Below, one piece after another: positions 41,321-50,105 of a stretch of DNA of 53,660 nucleotides (position 1 is its first letter; each line of letters opens with the position of its first letter). The notes under the pieces were generated by a model. The model had not been told where the DNA came from. It did no database searches and saw nothing but the letters and a program-made list of their open reading frames with translations. The position numbers and the translations under genes are program-made. The DNA is from CAYSUS01 sp964434165 (GTDB lineage Bacteria; Planctomycetota; Planctomycetia; Pirellulales; Thermoguttaceae), in the NCBI GenBank assembly GCA_964434165.1, contig CAYSUS010000050.1, positions 1 through 53,660 on the forward strand. The letters run 5' to 3'.

Positions 41321-42805
41321 ATGGCCCGCATCGGAATCACGCTCTCGGGCATCGAGCGATCGCTGCTGAACCGGCTGGCCGAGGCCAACGCCGGCGCGGC
41401 CCTGAGCACGCTCCGCATGGCCGAGAAGAAAAAGATCCTTGGGCCCGCCGATTCCCCGTCCACCTTCATGGCGCTGAGCGGGCTCCAGGGCCAGTTGAGC
41501 CTCGTCTCTTCGACGATGGCGAACGTCACCGCCGCCAGCAGCATGATCACCCAGGCGCAGACCACGGCCGGGCAGATTCGCACGAAGGTCGAAGCGATCC
41601 GCACCGAGCTGGAGGCGGAGTTCGAAGGGGGAGGCTTGACCCCCGAAGAGCGCGAGGCGGCGCAGCTCCGCATCGACGCGCTCCTCCAGGATGTCAACCG
41701 CCTGGCCGACACGACGATCAACGGCCGGCGCGTGCTCGACGGGTCAGCGGACTACACCACCTCCGGACGCAATCCATCCCAGGTGGCCGCGGTGCGGGTC
41801 CACAGCGCCGGGTCGGGCGGGGATCGGATCGGACGCGACGGCGCGGACCTCGCGCCGCTGACCCTCAGCGGCGAGGTCGTCACGGCCGCCACGCGGGGCG
41901 AGCTGGTTTACACCGGCACGGGCGGCAACGTGAAGGCGGGCGACACCGGGACCGTGACCGTCACCGGCAAGCTCGGGTCGGCCGACATCGACGTGGCCGC
42001 CGGGGAGGACTTGGATGCCGTCGCCTTGAAGATCAACAACAACAGCCACCTGACGGGCATCGTGGCCTCCGTGGGCGGAACCGGCGACAACGAGCTGACC
42101 TTCTCGACCGTCCACTACGGCGAGGCCGCCACGCTCGCCGTCTCGTCCACCGGCACGTTCGACGTGACCGGCGGGGCGGGCGACGGCACGGCGCAGGGGA
42201 CGGACGCCACGGTCGTCGTCAACGGTCGGACCTACGGCGGCAGCGACGACGACCACGTGGACGGCAATCGCGTTACCTACGTGGACAGCAACGGCCTGCA
42301 CGTGGAGATCGAACTGACCCCCGGCTACGCCGGCGACTTCAGCCCCATCACGATCACGGGCGGGGCCATGATCTTCCAGCTCTCCACCAGCCCCGACCAC
42401 ACCTCGTCCGTGGCCGTGCCGGGCCTGAAGACCGCCGACCTGGGCGCGATCAGCGGCCGGCTGGCCGAACTCTACTCCGGCGGCTCCGCCGCGGGACTAG
42501 GGGACAACGCCTCGCGGGCGATCCGCATCGTGGATGAAGCCCTGGGCGATATCGGCAGGGCCGAGGGCACCCTCGACGGCTTCTACAATGCCTCGATCAG
42601 CTCGGCCTCGTCGCTGCTGAGCGACCTGGAGACCGAGCTCGAATCGGCCATCACGCAGACGGACGGCTACGACGAGAGCGAGGAGACGCAGCGTCTGGCC
42701 CGCTACGAGGGGCTGGCCCAGAACGCCATCTCGGGACTGGCCATCCTCAACCAGCAGCGGTCGGCGATCATCGACATGATCAAGCAGATCGCCGGGCTGG
42801 CTTAA
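41321..42805 (+). CDS. Divergent flagellin / FlgL-like protein
   Basis: 494 residues. The N-terminal helical region (SGLQGQLSLVSSTMANVTAA, SSMITQAQTTAGQIRTKVEA) and the C-terminal one (RYEGLAQNAISGLAILNQQR and IIDMIKQIAG) have the heptad-like pattern of flagellin D0/D1. DTTINGRRVLDGSADYT matches the conserved NGRxLLDG segment. A flagellin_IN-type domain (about 190-250) has DIDVAAGEDLDAVALKINNN and GIVASVGG. The middle (about 140-400) is a Thr/Gly/Asp-rich variable beta region. It differs from ordinary flagellin at its start (MARIGITLSG). No other flagellar genes adjoin it. It may be a minor filament or hook-filament junction protein. Confidence 0.68.
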   Translation: MARIGITLSGIERSLLNRLAEANAGAALSTLRMAEKKKILGPADSPSTFMALSGLQGQLSLVSSTMANVTAASSMITQAQTTAGQIRTKVEAIRTELEAEFEGGGLTPEEREAAQLRIDALLQDVNRLADTTINGRRVLDGSADYTTSGRNPSQVAAVRVHSAGSGGDRIGRDGADLAPLTLSGEVVTAATRGELVYTGTGGNVKAGDTGTVTVTGKLGSADIDVAAGEDLDAVALKINNNSHLTGIVASVGGTGDNELTFSTVHYGEAATLAVSSTGTFDVTGGAGDGTAQGTDATVVVNGRTYGGSDDDHVDGNRVTYVDSNGLHVEIELTPGYAGDFSPITITGGAMIFQLSTSPDHTSSVAVPGLKTADLGAISGRLAELYSGGSAAGLGDNASRAIRIVDEALGDIGRAEGTLDGFYNASISSASSLLSDLETELESAITQTDGYDESEETQRLARYEGLAQNAISGLAILNQQRSAIIDMIKQIAGLA

Positions 42806-42915
42806 GCCCAGTGGGCCGGCGAGGCCCGGGGTGGGACGGGTCCTGGTACCGCGGCGCCTCCCGATTGCGGCCGGAAGCCAACCCACCCGACCGGACCGTT
42901 TTCCCTTCGGCCGGC

Positions 42916-42973
42916 TTGTCGGCCGCGCGGCGAAGTCTATAATTTTGACAACGCTGGTTGTTAAAAATATAGC
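42916..42973 (+). promoter_or_regulatory. Two tandem promoters for superoxide dismutase
   Basis: Upstream promoter: TTGTCG (42916-42921), 16-nt spacer, TATAAT (42938-42943). Downstream promoter: TTGACA (42945-42950), 17-nt spacer, TATAGC (42968-42973). The second has a perfect -35. Both lead to the ATG at 43063 with leaders of about 115 and 85 nt. The locally AT-rich segment stands out from its surroundings. Confidence 0.7.
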
Positions 42974-43062
42974 CGGGGGTCGCCGTGGTAGCGGAAGTGG
43001 AGTCCCCGGCCGTTTCGCAACCGGCGCCGCCAACCATCCGAACACGCGCAAAGGAGGACACG

Positions 43063-43707
43063 ATGTCTTACGAACTCCCCAAGTTGGGCTATGCCTACGA
43101 TGCCCTGGAGCCGCACATCGACGCCCGGACGATGGAGATCCATCACACGAAGCACCATCAGGCGTACGTCAGCAAGCTGAACGCCGCCATCGAGGGGCAT
43201 GATCTCGGCCATCCCAGCGTCGAGGAGCTGGTTGCCGCGATCGACACGCTTCCCAGTGCGATCCGCACCGCCGTGCAGAACCACGGCGGCGGACACGCCA
43301 ACCACGCGCTGTTCTGGACCGTATTGAGGAAGGACGCCGGGCAACCCCAGGGCGAATTGGCCAAGGCCATCGACAGCCGCTGGAACAGCTTCGACGGGTT
43401 CCGCGACGTGTTCTCCAAGGCCGCGATGGGCCGCTTCGGAAGCGGCTGGGCGTGGCTGTCGCTCGACTCGAGCAAGCAGTTGATCATCGAAAGCACGGCC
43501 AACCAGGATAGCCCCCTGATGAAAGGCCACGTCCCCATTCTCGGGATCGACGTCTGGGAGCACGCGTACTACCTGAAGTACCAGAACCGCCGCGCCGAGT
43601 ACGTCGAGGCGTTCTACCACGTGATCGACTGGGAAGAGGTCTCGCGCCGGTACGCCGACGCCCTGAAGCGCGAGGCGCACGTCGCGCATTCCGGCGGGCA
43701 GAAATAG
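43063..43707 (+). CDS. sodA: Superoxide dismutase, Mn/Fe family (Mn-type residues)
   Basis: 214 residues. AAAGGAGG precedes the ATG. Metal ligands: His in EIHHTKHHQAYVSKLNAA, His in NHGGGHANHALFW, and Asp/His in LGIDVWEHAYYLKYQNRRAE. The GGGHANH segment and the Gln in STANQDSP follow the manganese pattern (the iron type carries its Gln near the second ligand), so Mn or cambialistic use is inferred. No signal peptide, hence cytoplasmic. Two tandem promoters precede it. It disproportionates superoxide to oxygen and peroxide. Confidence 0.96.
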   Translation: MSYELPKLGYAYDALEPHIDARTMEIHHTKHHQAYVSKLNAAIEGHDLGHPSVEELVAAIDTLPSAIRTAVQNHGGGHANHALFWTVLRKDAGQPQGELAKAIDSRWNSFDGFRDVFSKAAMGRFGSGWAWLSLDSSKQLIIESTANQDSPLMKGHVPILGIDVWEHAYYLKYQNRRAEYVEAFYHVIDWEEVSRRYADALKREAHVAHSGGQK

Positions 43708-43930
43708 GTGCGGGATGGGGGCGGGCTCCGGCCGCCTGCCACGCCCACCGAAGTCCGAAACACCAAACCCTGACGGCGGGCACGGAGGCTCGCTCGGGGG
43801 GCGCCGAACTGCTCGAGGGCACCCCAATCCCCCAACCCCGACATCGCAGCCTGCGGCGGAGCGTTTTCCGCCGCGGATCGCCTCGTCGGGCGAACCGACA
43901 GAGAAGCCACTCGCTTCCTGGTTGGTGGGG

Positions 43931-43987
43931 CGGCAGTTGCTCCTCCTCCCGTTTCGGGGGAGGCAGCCAACTGCCGTCCCGTTTTTT
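43931..43987 (+). terminator. Hairpin followed by T-run
   Basis: Outer stem CGGCAGTTG/CAACTGCCG (9 bp, perfect) encloses a partly paired CTCCTCCC/GGGGAGG inner stem around GTTTC. TCCCG and then six T follow. It is a Rho-independent-type terminator 220 nt past the sod stop. The small gap before the T-run and the GC-rich repeat-like stem mean it could also be a repeat element. Confidence 0.5.
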
Positions 43988-44091
43988 GTCCGGCTGACGT
44001 GGCCGCGCAGCTCCTGGCCTTGTTGGACAACCGGGAGTGCTACGGCGCGCGGGCGGCGGTCCGGCCGCGTCGCAAATCCGACGGATTGGCG

Positions 44092-44119
44092 TTGACCCAG
44101 GTGCACCCAAGCCTATAAT
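44092..44119 (+). promoter_or_regulatory. Strong sigma-70-type promoter
   Basis: TTGACC (44092-44097), 16-nt spacer, perfect TATAAT (44114-44119). It leads into a leader of about 250 nt before the lipoprotein ATG at 44380. Confidence 0.7.
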
Positions 44120-44379
44120 CCGGCCCTGCTCATGGCAGGTGGTCGCGCGCCGCCCGCGTGCTGCGTCCCTCTGCCTTCAGCGGCGCGGCGGCCCGGGAGG
44201 CCGCGCCCCGACCGGCGAGCAGGCCCCGTCCCGACCCGTGTCGCCTCTCGGCAGACCGGGCAGGCTTGTCCAACACCGATTCGAGGTCCTCACGGAAGAG
44301 GACGCCGGCGCCCGATCGACACGGATGTCGTTGCTCGGCCGGCTCTCCCCTTCTGTCCCATTCCAAAGGACAGACAGCC

Positions 44380-45570
44380 ATGCGTGCGATTCTTGCCTGG
44401 AGTATTGCGCTCGCCCTTTCGGTCGGGGTTTGCGGCTGCAAGTCCGGCGGCGGTCTTCCCACGTGGACCAACCCGTTTGCGTGGGCGATGCCGAGCAAAC
44501 CCGACTACCCGGAGCCCCCCTCGCTGTCCGACGCGCCGGCGCCTCCGCGAGCAGGGTTCGCCTCGGCTGGCAGCAGCGGCGCTTCGAGCCTGGCTCCGCC
44601 CTACCGCGCCCCGTCGAACTACGACACCTCCGCACTGGAAGGCGCGGGACCTGCCGGGCGCGGCGCGATCGGCACCGCCTCCAGTCCAGGCGGCAGCGGG
44701 TACATGGCGCCGCAGACCAGCCGCTACGACGTGGGAGCCTACGGCGCCCCCAGCGGGAGTCCGCCTCCGTTGTCGGCCTCGCGATCGTCCTCCCCTCGCT
44801 ACTCCCCCCGCGACTACACGTCGGCCGACGCCTATGGCCGCTCTGGGACCTCCGGCGCTGGCGGCGCCCTGGACACCTCGCGCGTCAACACGCCGTCCTG
44901 GGGTTCACCCCCTGGATCGTCCGGCCGCAGCGGGTCGGTCGGCAGCGGCGATCTCGGCACCACGCCGCGAACCTGGGGTTCGCCAAGCTACGACTCGGGC
45001 GGCGACCGGTCATCGTCCGACCCGTTCGCTTCGGCAGGACGCTACAACAGCGCGCCCCCCAGCAACTCCACCGGTTCCGCGTCGGGCCTCGGGAGCGGCG
45101 CCTCGACCGACCGTTTCTCGAGCGCCCCTGGCTACGAGCGGCCCTGGAGCTCAAGGAACGGCTCGGCCGCTTCAACCGACCCCTCGAGCGGATCGAGCCG
45201 CGACACGCTCTCGCGCGATCCTCTCGACACCCGTTCGCGGGATGGCGGCTACACCCCGGGTGACACGGGCTATCGACCGGGCGCGACCGGCTACCAGCCG
45301 GGCCGGGAGTCCGACTATCAGCCCGGTCGCACGGGCTACGATCCCCCCAACACGCCGCGGTACGAAATGCCCGCCTCGCCGTACACGCCGCCGGGCCTGG
45401 ACATGGGCGATTCGACCACGGGGTTCCGACCGGGGAGCGTCAGCCGCTACGTCCCGCGGACTTCCACGTCCGACGCCGAGGCCGCGACGGCAGCTTCGGG
45501 GGAGGAAACCGGCCGAACCGCGCTGGACGATCCGCGGGTCAGCCCGGCGGGGTTCTCGACGACGCGGTGA
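44380..45570 (+). CDS. Ser/Gly/Tyr/Pro-rich repetitive lipoprotein
   Basis: 396 residues from ATG 44380, with AAAGGA at good spacing; longer open sequence upstream is leader. Lipoprotein signal MRAILAWSIALALSVGVCGC with lipobox near GVCGC, then a low-complexity chain rich in Ser, Gly, Thr, Pro, Arg and Tyr. Near residues 290-325 there is a tandem motif of the form GYxPGxTGY (GYTPGDTGYRPGATGYQPGR). No enzymatic domain was recognised. It is probably an outer-membrane or surface lipoprotein with a disordered mature part. Reading frames on both other phases are also open because of the composition, but only this one has a signal peptide and ribosome site. Confidence 0.75.
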   Translation: MRAILAWSIALALSVGVCGCKSGGGLPTWTNPFAWAMPSKPDYPEPPSLSDAPAPPRAGFASAGSSGASSLAPPYRAPSNYDTSALEGAGPAGRGAIGTASSPGGSGYMAPQTSRYDVGAYGAPSGSPPPLSASRSSSPRYSPRDYTSADAYGRSGTSGAGGALDTSRVNTPSWGSPPGSSGRSGSVGSGDLGTTPRTWGSPSYDSGGDRSSSDPFASAGRYNSAPPSNSTGSASGLGSGASTDRFSSAPGYERPWSSRNGSAASTDPSSGSSRDTLSRDPLDTRSRDGGYTPGDTGYRPGATGYQPGRESDYQPGRTGYDPPNTPRYEMPASPYTPPGLDMGDSTTGFRPGSVSRYVPRTSTSDAEAATAASGEETGRTALDDPRVSPAGFSTTR

Positions 45571-45600
45571 TCCGCCCAGCGAGCCGAGAAGACCCCCGGC

Positions 45601-45623
45601 AAGCGGCGGTGGAACCGCCGCTT
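45601..45623 (+). terminator. GC hairpin after the repetitive lipoprotein gene
   Basis: AAGCGGCGG and CCGCCGCTT, 9 bp perfect, loop TGGAA, 30 nt after the stop. No T-run follows, so termination efficiency is uncertain. A second GC palindrome-like stretch (CGCTAGGCGCGCGCTAACGC) follows. Confidence 0.45.
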
Positions 45624-45741
45624 ATCCCTTGCGCTAGGCGCGCGCTAACGCGGCGCAAGAGCGGCGTTCATGACAGGCTTCTGCGCGCCTGAGGGGCATT
45701 GGCGTATCGGCTGCCCCCTCCTGCGCGCTGGCGGCGCGTGC

Positions 45742-45747
45742 TATGAT
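45742..45747 (+). promoter_or_regulatory. Extended -10 for the ABC-2 permease gene
   Basis: TGCTATGAT, an extended -10 with TATGAT at 45742-45747. A weak -35 is compensated by the TG. Placement 47 nt before the TTG at 45794 argues against an ATG at 45743 being the start. Confidence 0.5.
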
Positions 45748-45793
45748 GGCGATTCCACGACTTGCGCGAGCCACACAAGCAAGGGAGCCTGCT

Positions 45794-47626
45794 TTGCTGA
45801 TCGGACCGGTATTCACCCGCGAAGTCGCGATTGCCCCGCGGCGGACGCGGAACTTCGTTGCCCGGGCGTCGTACGTGGCCGGGCTTCTGGGCATCGCGGC
45901 CACGGCCTGGCTGGTCCTGGCCGGCACGCAGATGATCCAGAGCGTGGGCGACATGGCCCGATTCGGCGCGATGGCGTTTCACATCCTGTCCCTGCTCCAG
46001 CTAGCCCTGGCCGTGTTTTTCGCTTCCCTCCTGACCGCCAGCGCCGTGGCCCAGGAGAAGGATCGCCGCACGCTGGTGCTGCTGCTGTTGACCAACCTCT
46101 CCAACAGCGAGCTCGTGCTGGGCAAGCTGTTTGCCAGTCTTCTGAACGTGCTGGTGCTGCTGGCGGCGGCGCTCCCCTTTTTCGCGCTGACGGTGCTCTG
46201 GGGCGGAATCTCCGCGGGGCAGGTGGGCCGCGTGTTCGGCGTTACCCTGGCCACGGTGCTGGCCTGCGGCAGCCTGGGGTCGACGATCGCCTTGTGGCGC
46301 GAGAAGACCTTTCAGGCGGTGGCCATGACCGTGCTGGCCCTCGTGCTGTGGCTCCTCCTGTGGCACACGGTCGATCAGGGCGTGTTGGGCGATCAGTGGC
46401 TGGGGCTTTCATGCCATAGTTGGGCCGCGGCCTTCAGTCCGCTTCACGCGATTCTCGAGGCCACGCGCCCCCTGCCGGCGCTCGATCCGGCCCTCGGCGT
46501 GGTGGGGTCTCCGGTTTACCTCTTCCTGTTCGTGGCCGTGGCCGGTGCCGCGGTGCTCAACGGGCTGGCCATCGCCATGGTTCGCGTCTGGAATCCGTCG
46601 CGCGAGGCCCGCCTTGCCGGGCCCGGGGAGGACGAGGCCGTCAGGCCGCAGAGCATCTGGGGCGCCGAGCACGACCTGGCCGAGGAGAAAGAGGCGAAAC
46701 AGGGCGGCGGTCCCGCCGCGGCCAGCGCCCCGCCCCCGCAGCGCCGGTCGCGCACCCGGGAAGTCTGGGATAACCCGATCATCTGGCGTGAGATGCGGAC
46801 CTGGGCCTACGGTCGCAAGATCCTGCTGATCCGCGCGGCGTACCTGGTGTTCTTCGGCCTGGCCGCCGCCGCGCTGTACACGGCGGTCCACGGCGAGGAG
46901 CCTCTCACCCGGGCATCGGCCTCCCTGGCCCTGGCGCCGCTGGCTCTCCTGAGCCTGATCCTGGTCAACGCCCAGGCCGTGACCTCGCTGACCGGCGAGC
47001 GGGACCTGGGCGCCCTCGACCTCCTGCTGGTCACCGATCTGAGCCCCAAGGAGTTCCTCTTCGGCAAGCTCGGCGGCGTGCTCTACAACACGAAGGAGAT
47101 GATCCTCTTGCCGACGGCGGCGTTCGCCTACCTGTGGATCGCGGGGGTGCTGAGCCTGGAGAACCTCCTCTACCTGGCAGGCGGACTGGCGTCGCTGTTC
47201 ATCTTCGTCGCCATGCTCGGGGTCCACACGGGCATCGTGTATCCCAACAGCCGCACGGCCATCGCCACCAGCCTGGGCACGGTCTTCTTCCTGTTCCTCG
47301 GCGTGTTCACGTGCATGCTGATCATGATCGCCTTCAGCGGGTCGTTCCAGGCCCAGTTGCAGCCGTTTCTGGCATTCATGCTCGGAGGCGGGCTGGGGCT
47401 TCATCTGGTGCTCGGAGCCCGCAATCCGTCGGCCGCCATCAGTCTAGCGTCGTTCCTCTGCCCGTTCGCCACGTTCTACGCGATCACGAGCTTCTTCCTC
47501 GACCACACGCTGGGAGTGTTCCTGGTGGTGGCGGGGGCGTACGGCTTCGCCACGGCGGCGATGCTCGTGCCGGCAATCTACGAGTTCGACGTGGCCACGG
47601 GGCGCACGACGGTCGGCGAGGAGTGA
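45794..47626 (+). CDS. Double-length ABC-2-type transporter permease
   Basis: 610 residues from TTG 45794, behind AAGGGAG. Two homologous halves each start with a short amphipathic segment (GPVFTREVAIAPRRTRNFVA and NPIIWREMRTWAYGRKILLI) followed by about six helices. Each has a conserved ABC-2 loop (SAVAQEKDRRTLVLLLLTNL and SLTGERDLGALDLLLVTDLS). A cytoplasmic Pro/Gly-rich linker (about 280-330) joins the halves. Such proteins form the membrane part of exporters. The ATP-binding subunit is not in the window. It is likely cotranscribed with nothing downstream, as a separate promoter serves the next gene. Confidence 0.82.
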   Translation: MLIGPVFTREVAIAPRRTRNFVARASYVAGLLGIAATAWLVLAGTQMIQSVGDMARFGAMAFHILSLLQLALAVFFASLLTASAVAQEKDRRTLVLLLLTNLSNSELVLGKLFASLLNVLVLLAAALPFFALTVLWGGISAGQVGRVFGVTLATVLACGSLGSTIALWREKTFQAVAMTVLALVLWLLLWHTVDQGVLGDQWLGLSCHSWAAAFSPLHAILEATRPLPALDPALGVVGSPVYLFLFVAVAGAAVLNGLAIAMVRVWNPSREARLAGPGEDEAVRPQSIWGAEHDLAEEKEAKQGGGPAAASAPPPQRRSRTREVWDNPIIWREMRTWAYGRKILLIRAAYLVFFGLAAAALYTAVHGEEPLTRASASLALAPLALLSLILVNAQAVTSLTGERDLGALDLLLVTDLSPKEFLFGKLGGVLYNTKEMILLPTAAFAYLWIAGVLSLENLLYLAGGLASLFIFVAMLGVHTGIVYPNSRTAIATSLGTVFFLFLGVFTCMLIMIAFSGSFQAQLQPFLAFMLGGGLGLHLVLGARNPSAAISLASFLCPFATFYAITSFFLDHTLGVFLVVAGAYGFATAAMLVPAIYEFDVATGRTTVGEE

Positions 47627-47719
47627 CGCCGCGAAGGCCCGGGTCCACGCCCGGCGGCGCCGGCGAGCCCTGGATGGGCGGGCGAAAGCGGCGGCCCCGC
47701 CGCCCACGGGCCGTCGCGG

Positions 47720-47749
47720 TTGGGAACCCCGGGATCGGGTCGCTATATT
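47720..47749 (+). promoter_or_regulatory. Promoter for the CNNM gene pair
   Basis: TTGGGA (47720-47725), 18-nt spacer, TATATT (47744-47749), about 80 nt before the ATG at 47830. Confidence 0.55.
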
Positions 47750-47829
47750 GACGCCCTGGCGGTCCGCTGCGGCGTAGCGGCCGTCGCCGCAGCAGGCGCC
47801 CGGACCTCCGGTCGGTCGGCCCGGCGGCC

Positions 47830-49131
47830 ATGGACCACCCAGGCATCGACACGCTCTCCCTTTCCATGGATGCACTCCTCCCCTACGCCCCCTGGCTGGC
47901 CGCCATGGCCCTGCTGATGGGCGCTTCGGCATTCTTCTCGGCGTCCGAGGCGGCCCTGTTCTATCTCACGCCGCAGGACCGGCGGCGCATGGCCGAAGGC
48001 GACCGGCTGCGCCGCGCGGCCGTGCGGCTTCTGGCCGACGCCGATCGCCTCCTCACGGCCGTCCTGTTCTGGAACCTGCTGGTCAACGTCCTCTACTTCA
48101 CGGTTGCCTCGATCGTGGGCCTCCACCTCGAGCGGTCGGGGCACGCGGCCCAGGCAGGGGCGTTCGCCCTGACCGCCCTGCTGGCGATGATTCTCGTCAG
48201 CGAGATGGTGCCCAAGAGCCTGGGCGTGCTCCAGCCGGAGCGGCTTTCGGCGCTGGTGAGCATGCCTTTGACCCTGTCGGTGCGGGCGGTGGGGCCGCTG
48301 GTGCCGGCGCTTCGCACGGCCACGCTCCTCTCGCAGCGCGTCCTCTGGCCTCAGTTCCAGTCGGAGCGCTACCTGTACGTCCGCGACCTGGAGCGCGCGG
48401 TCGAGCTTTCCACGACCAACGCCGCCCTGGTCGAGCAGGAGCAGGTGGTGCTGCAGAGCATCGTCTCGCTCTCCGAGACCCGGGCGGACGAGCTGATGCG
48501 GCCCCGCAATCGATACCTGTCCTTCCGGCCGCCCGTCGCGCTGAGCGATCTTGAGGGCCGGATGCCGCCCAGCGGTTACCTCCTGGTTACCGACGAGGGG
48601 GGCGACGAGGTGACCGCGGCCATCGCCCTGCGCGAGATGCGCAGCGTGCCGCAGGAGCACCTGGAGCGACACGCCCTGGACGTGGTCTATGTCCCCTGGT
48701 GCGTTTCGGTAGCCCAGGCGCTGGAACGCATGCGGCGATACGACCGGCGCGTGGCCGCGGTTCTCAACGAATACGGCGAGACGATCGGGGTTCTCACCTT
48801 CGACGACATCCTGGATACGATGTTCGGCCAGGCTCCCAGCCGCAGCCAGCGCCTGCTGCGCCGGCCGCCGATCCGCCAGGTCCGCCACGGCGTGTGGGAG
48901 GTCACGGGAATCACGAGCCTCCGCCGGCTGGCTCGCTACTTCCGCGTGGAGCGCCCCCCGGCGAAGAGCAACACGGTGGCCGGCGCGATTCAGGAGCTGC
49001 TGGAGCGCTTCCCTCAGGCGGACGACGAAGTCCGCTGGGGGCCGTTCCGGCTGCGGGTCATCGACGTCACCGAGTACGAGCAGGTCCTCGTCGAGCTGAC
49101 GCTGGCCGGGCCCGAGGAGGACGCCTCGTGA
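47830..49131 (+). CDS. CNNM/CorC-type transport protein with CBS domains
   Basis: 433 residues. The DUF21/CNNM membrane domain (about 12-185) has four hydrophobic helices, including LMGASAFFSASEAALFYLTP and the conserved VSEMVPKSLGVLQPERL. A CBS pair follows (about 200-330: DELMRPRNRYLSF, RRVAAVLNEYGETIGVLTFD, DDILDTMFG), then a CorC/HlyC-type C-terminal domain (about 350-430: GVWEVTGITSLRRLARYFRV). Members export Mg2+ or Co2+ or regulate such export. A Met at codon 13 is an alternative start, as no ribosome site precedes ATG 47830. The stop overlaps the next, similar gene by GTGA. Confidence 0.9.
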   Translation: MDHPGIDTLSLSMDALLPYAPWLAAMALLMGASAFFSASEAALFYLTPQDRRRMAEGDRLRRAAVRLLADADRLLTAVLFWNLLVNVLYFTVASIVGLHLERSGHAAQAGAFALTALLAMILVSEMVPKSLGVLQPERLSALVSMPLTLSVRAVGPLVPALRTATLLSQRVLWPQFQSERYLYVRDLERAVELSTTNAALVEQEQVVLQSIVSLSETRADELMRPRNRYLSFRPPVALSDLEGRMPPSGYLLVTDEGGDEVTAAIALREMRSVPQEHLERHALDVVYVPWCVSVAQALERMRRYDRRVAAVLNEYGETIGVLTFDDILDTMFGQAPSRSQRLLRRPPIRQVRHGVWEVTGITSLRRLARYFRVERPPAKSNTVAGAIQELLERFPQADDEVRWGPFRLRVIDVTEYEQVLVELTLAGPEEDAS

Positions 49132-50105
49132 GCGGATTCTGGACGGCGGCGATCCTCGCCGGGCTGGGCCTGTTGCTCAGCGCGTTCTTCAGCGGCTCGG
49201 AGACGGGGTTCTACCGGGTGTCGCGCGTCCGGCTGCTTCTCGACGCCCTGGGCGGGGACTCCGTCGCCCGGCTCCTCCTCTGGCTGGCCAACCGGCCCTC
49301 GCTGTTCGTTGCCACGGCCCTGGTGGGAAACAACGTGGCCAACTACATGGTGTCGCTGGGGATCGTGCTCGGGGTGCACGCCGTGTTCCAGGCCCGCGCC
49401 CACGGGGCCGAGCTCGCCGCGCCGATCCTGCTGGCGCCGCTGCTGTTCGTCTACGGCGAGCTGCTCCCCAAGCACTTCTTCCTCCGCGCGCCCAACCTCC
49501 TGTTGCGACGCGGGGGGCCGCCGTTCTTCGCGTTCGCCGTCCTGCTCCTCCCCGTGAGCGTGCTCCTCTGGGGCGTCAATCTGCTGGTCGCCGGGCTGGT
49601 AGGACGTTCGCCCCAGCAAGTCCGGCTGACGCTGGCCCGCCGCGAGCTCGAGCGCGTCCTGGAGGAGGGCCACGAGGCGGGCATCCTCCTCCCCGCCCAG
49701 CGGGACCTCGCCCAGGGCATCTTCGCCGAGGCCAGCCGGCCCGTGCGGGCGTTCGTCACGCCCATCCGCGACGTGCCGCGGGCCCGCTCCAGCATGACCC
49801 GCGACGAGGTCCTGCGCCTCGCGCGGCGGTTCCAGATCGCAGCCGTGCCGGTGGAGGACGCCCAGCAGCCCGGAAGGCTCATCGGGTACGTTCAGGCAAT
49901 CGAGCTGGCTCTGAGCGAGGGCGAGACCCTCGCCCCGATCCGGCCCTTCCTCACGTTTGAGGAGGACACGAGCCATCTGACCGCCCTGGTCCGCATGCAG
50001 ACCGCCCGGGAGACCCTGGCCCTGGCGACCGATTCCCAGGGGGCGACCGTCGGGCTGGTCAGTGCCGCGCGGCTCCGCACTCCGCTGTTTCAGCGCCGGG
50101 CTTGA
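49128..50105 (+). CDS. Second CNNM-type protein, without the CorC C-terminal domain
   Basis: 325 residues from GTG 49128, behind GAGGAGG; it shares GTGA with the upstream stop. The DUF21/CNNM domain (about 1-180) has LLLSAFFSGSETGFYRVSRV, VGNNVANYMVSLGIVL and FVYGELLPKHFFLRAPNLLL. A CBS-like pair (about 195-320) contains AFVTPIRDVPRARSSMTRDE and IAAVPVEDAQQPGRLIGYVQ. The transporter-associated C-terminal domain of its partner is missing. The tight coupling to a longer paralogue suggests a heterodimer, a known arrangement for DUF21 proteins in planctomycetes; that it does so here is inference. Confidence 0.88.
   Translation: MSGFWTAAILAGLGLLLSAFFSGSETGFYRVSRVRLLLDALGGDSVARLLLWLANRPSLFVATALVGNNVANYMVSLGIVLGVHAVFQARAHGAELAAPILLAPLLFVYGELLPKHFFLRAPNLLLRRGGPPFFAFAVLLLPVSVLLWGVNLLVAGLVGRSPQQVRLTLARRELERVLEEGHEAGILLPAQRDLAQGIFAEASRPVRAFVTPIRDVPRARSSMTRDEVLRLARRFQIAAVPVEDAQQPGRLIGYVQAIELALSEGETLAPIRPFLTFEEDTSHLTALVRMQTARETLALATDSQGATVGLVSAARLRTPLFQRRA

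Larger units (their letters stand above)
43708..44379. other. Intergenic region with terminator and long leader of the next gene
   Basis: About 670 bp. It contains the terminator-like hairpin at 43931-43987 and the promoter at 44092-44119. The leader between 44126 and 44379 holds several open frames that look accidental. No structured RNA family could be recognised by eye. Confidence 0.4.

Noticed and set aside
44132..45637. Alternative reading frames over the repetitive lipoprotein
   Set aside because: All three phases are open because of composition. Only the chosen phase has a lipoprotein signal and ribosome site.
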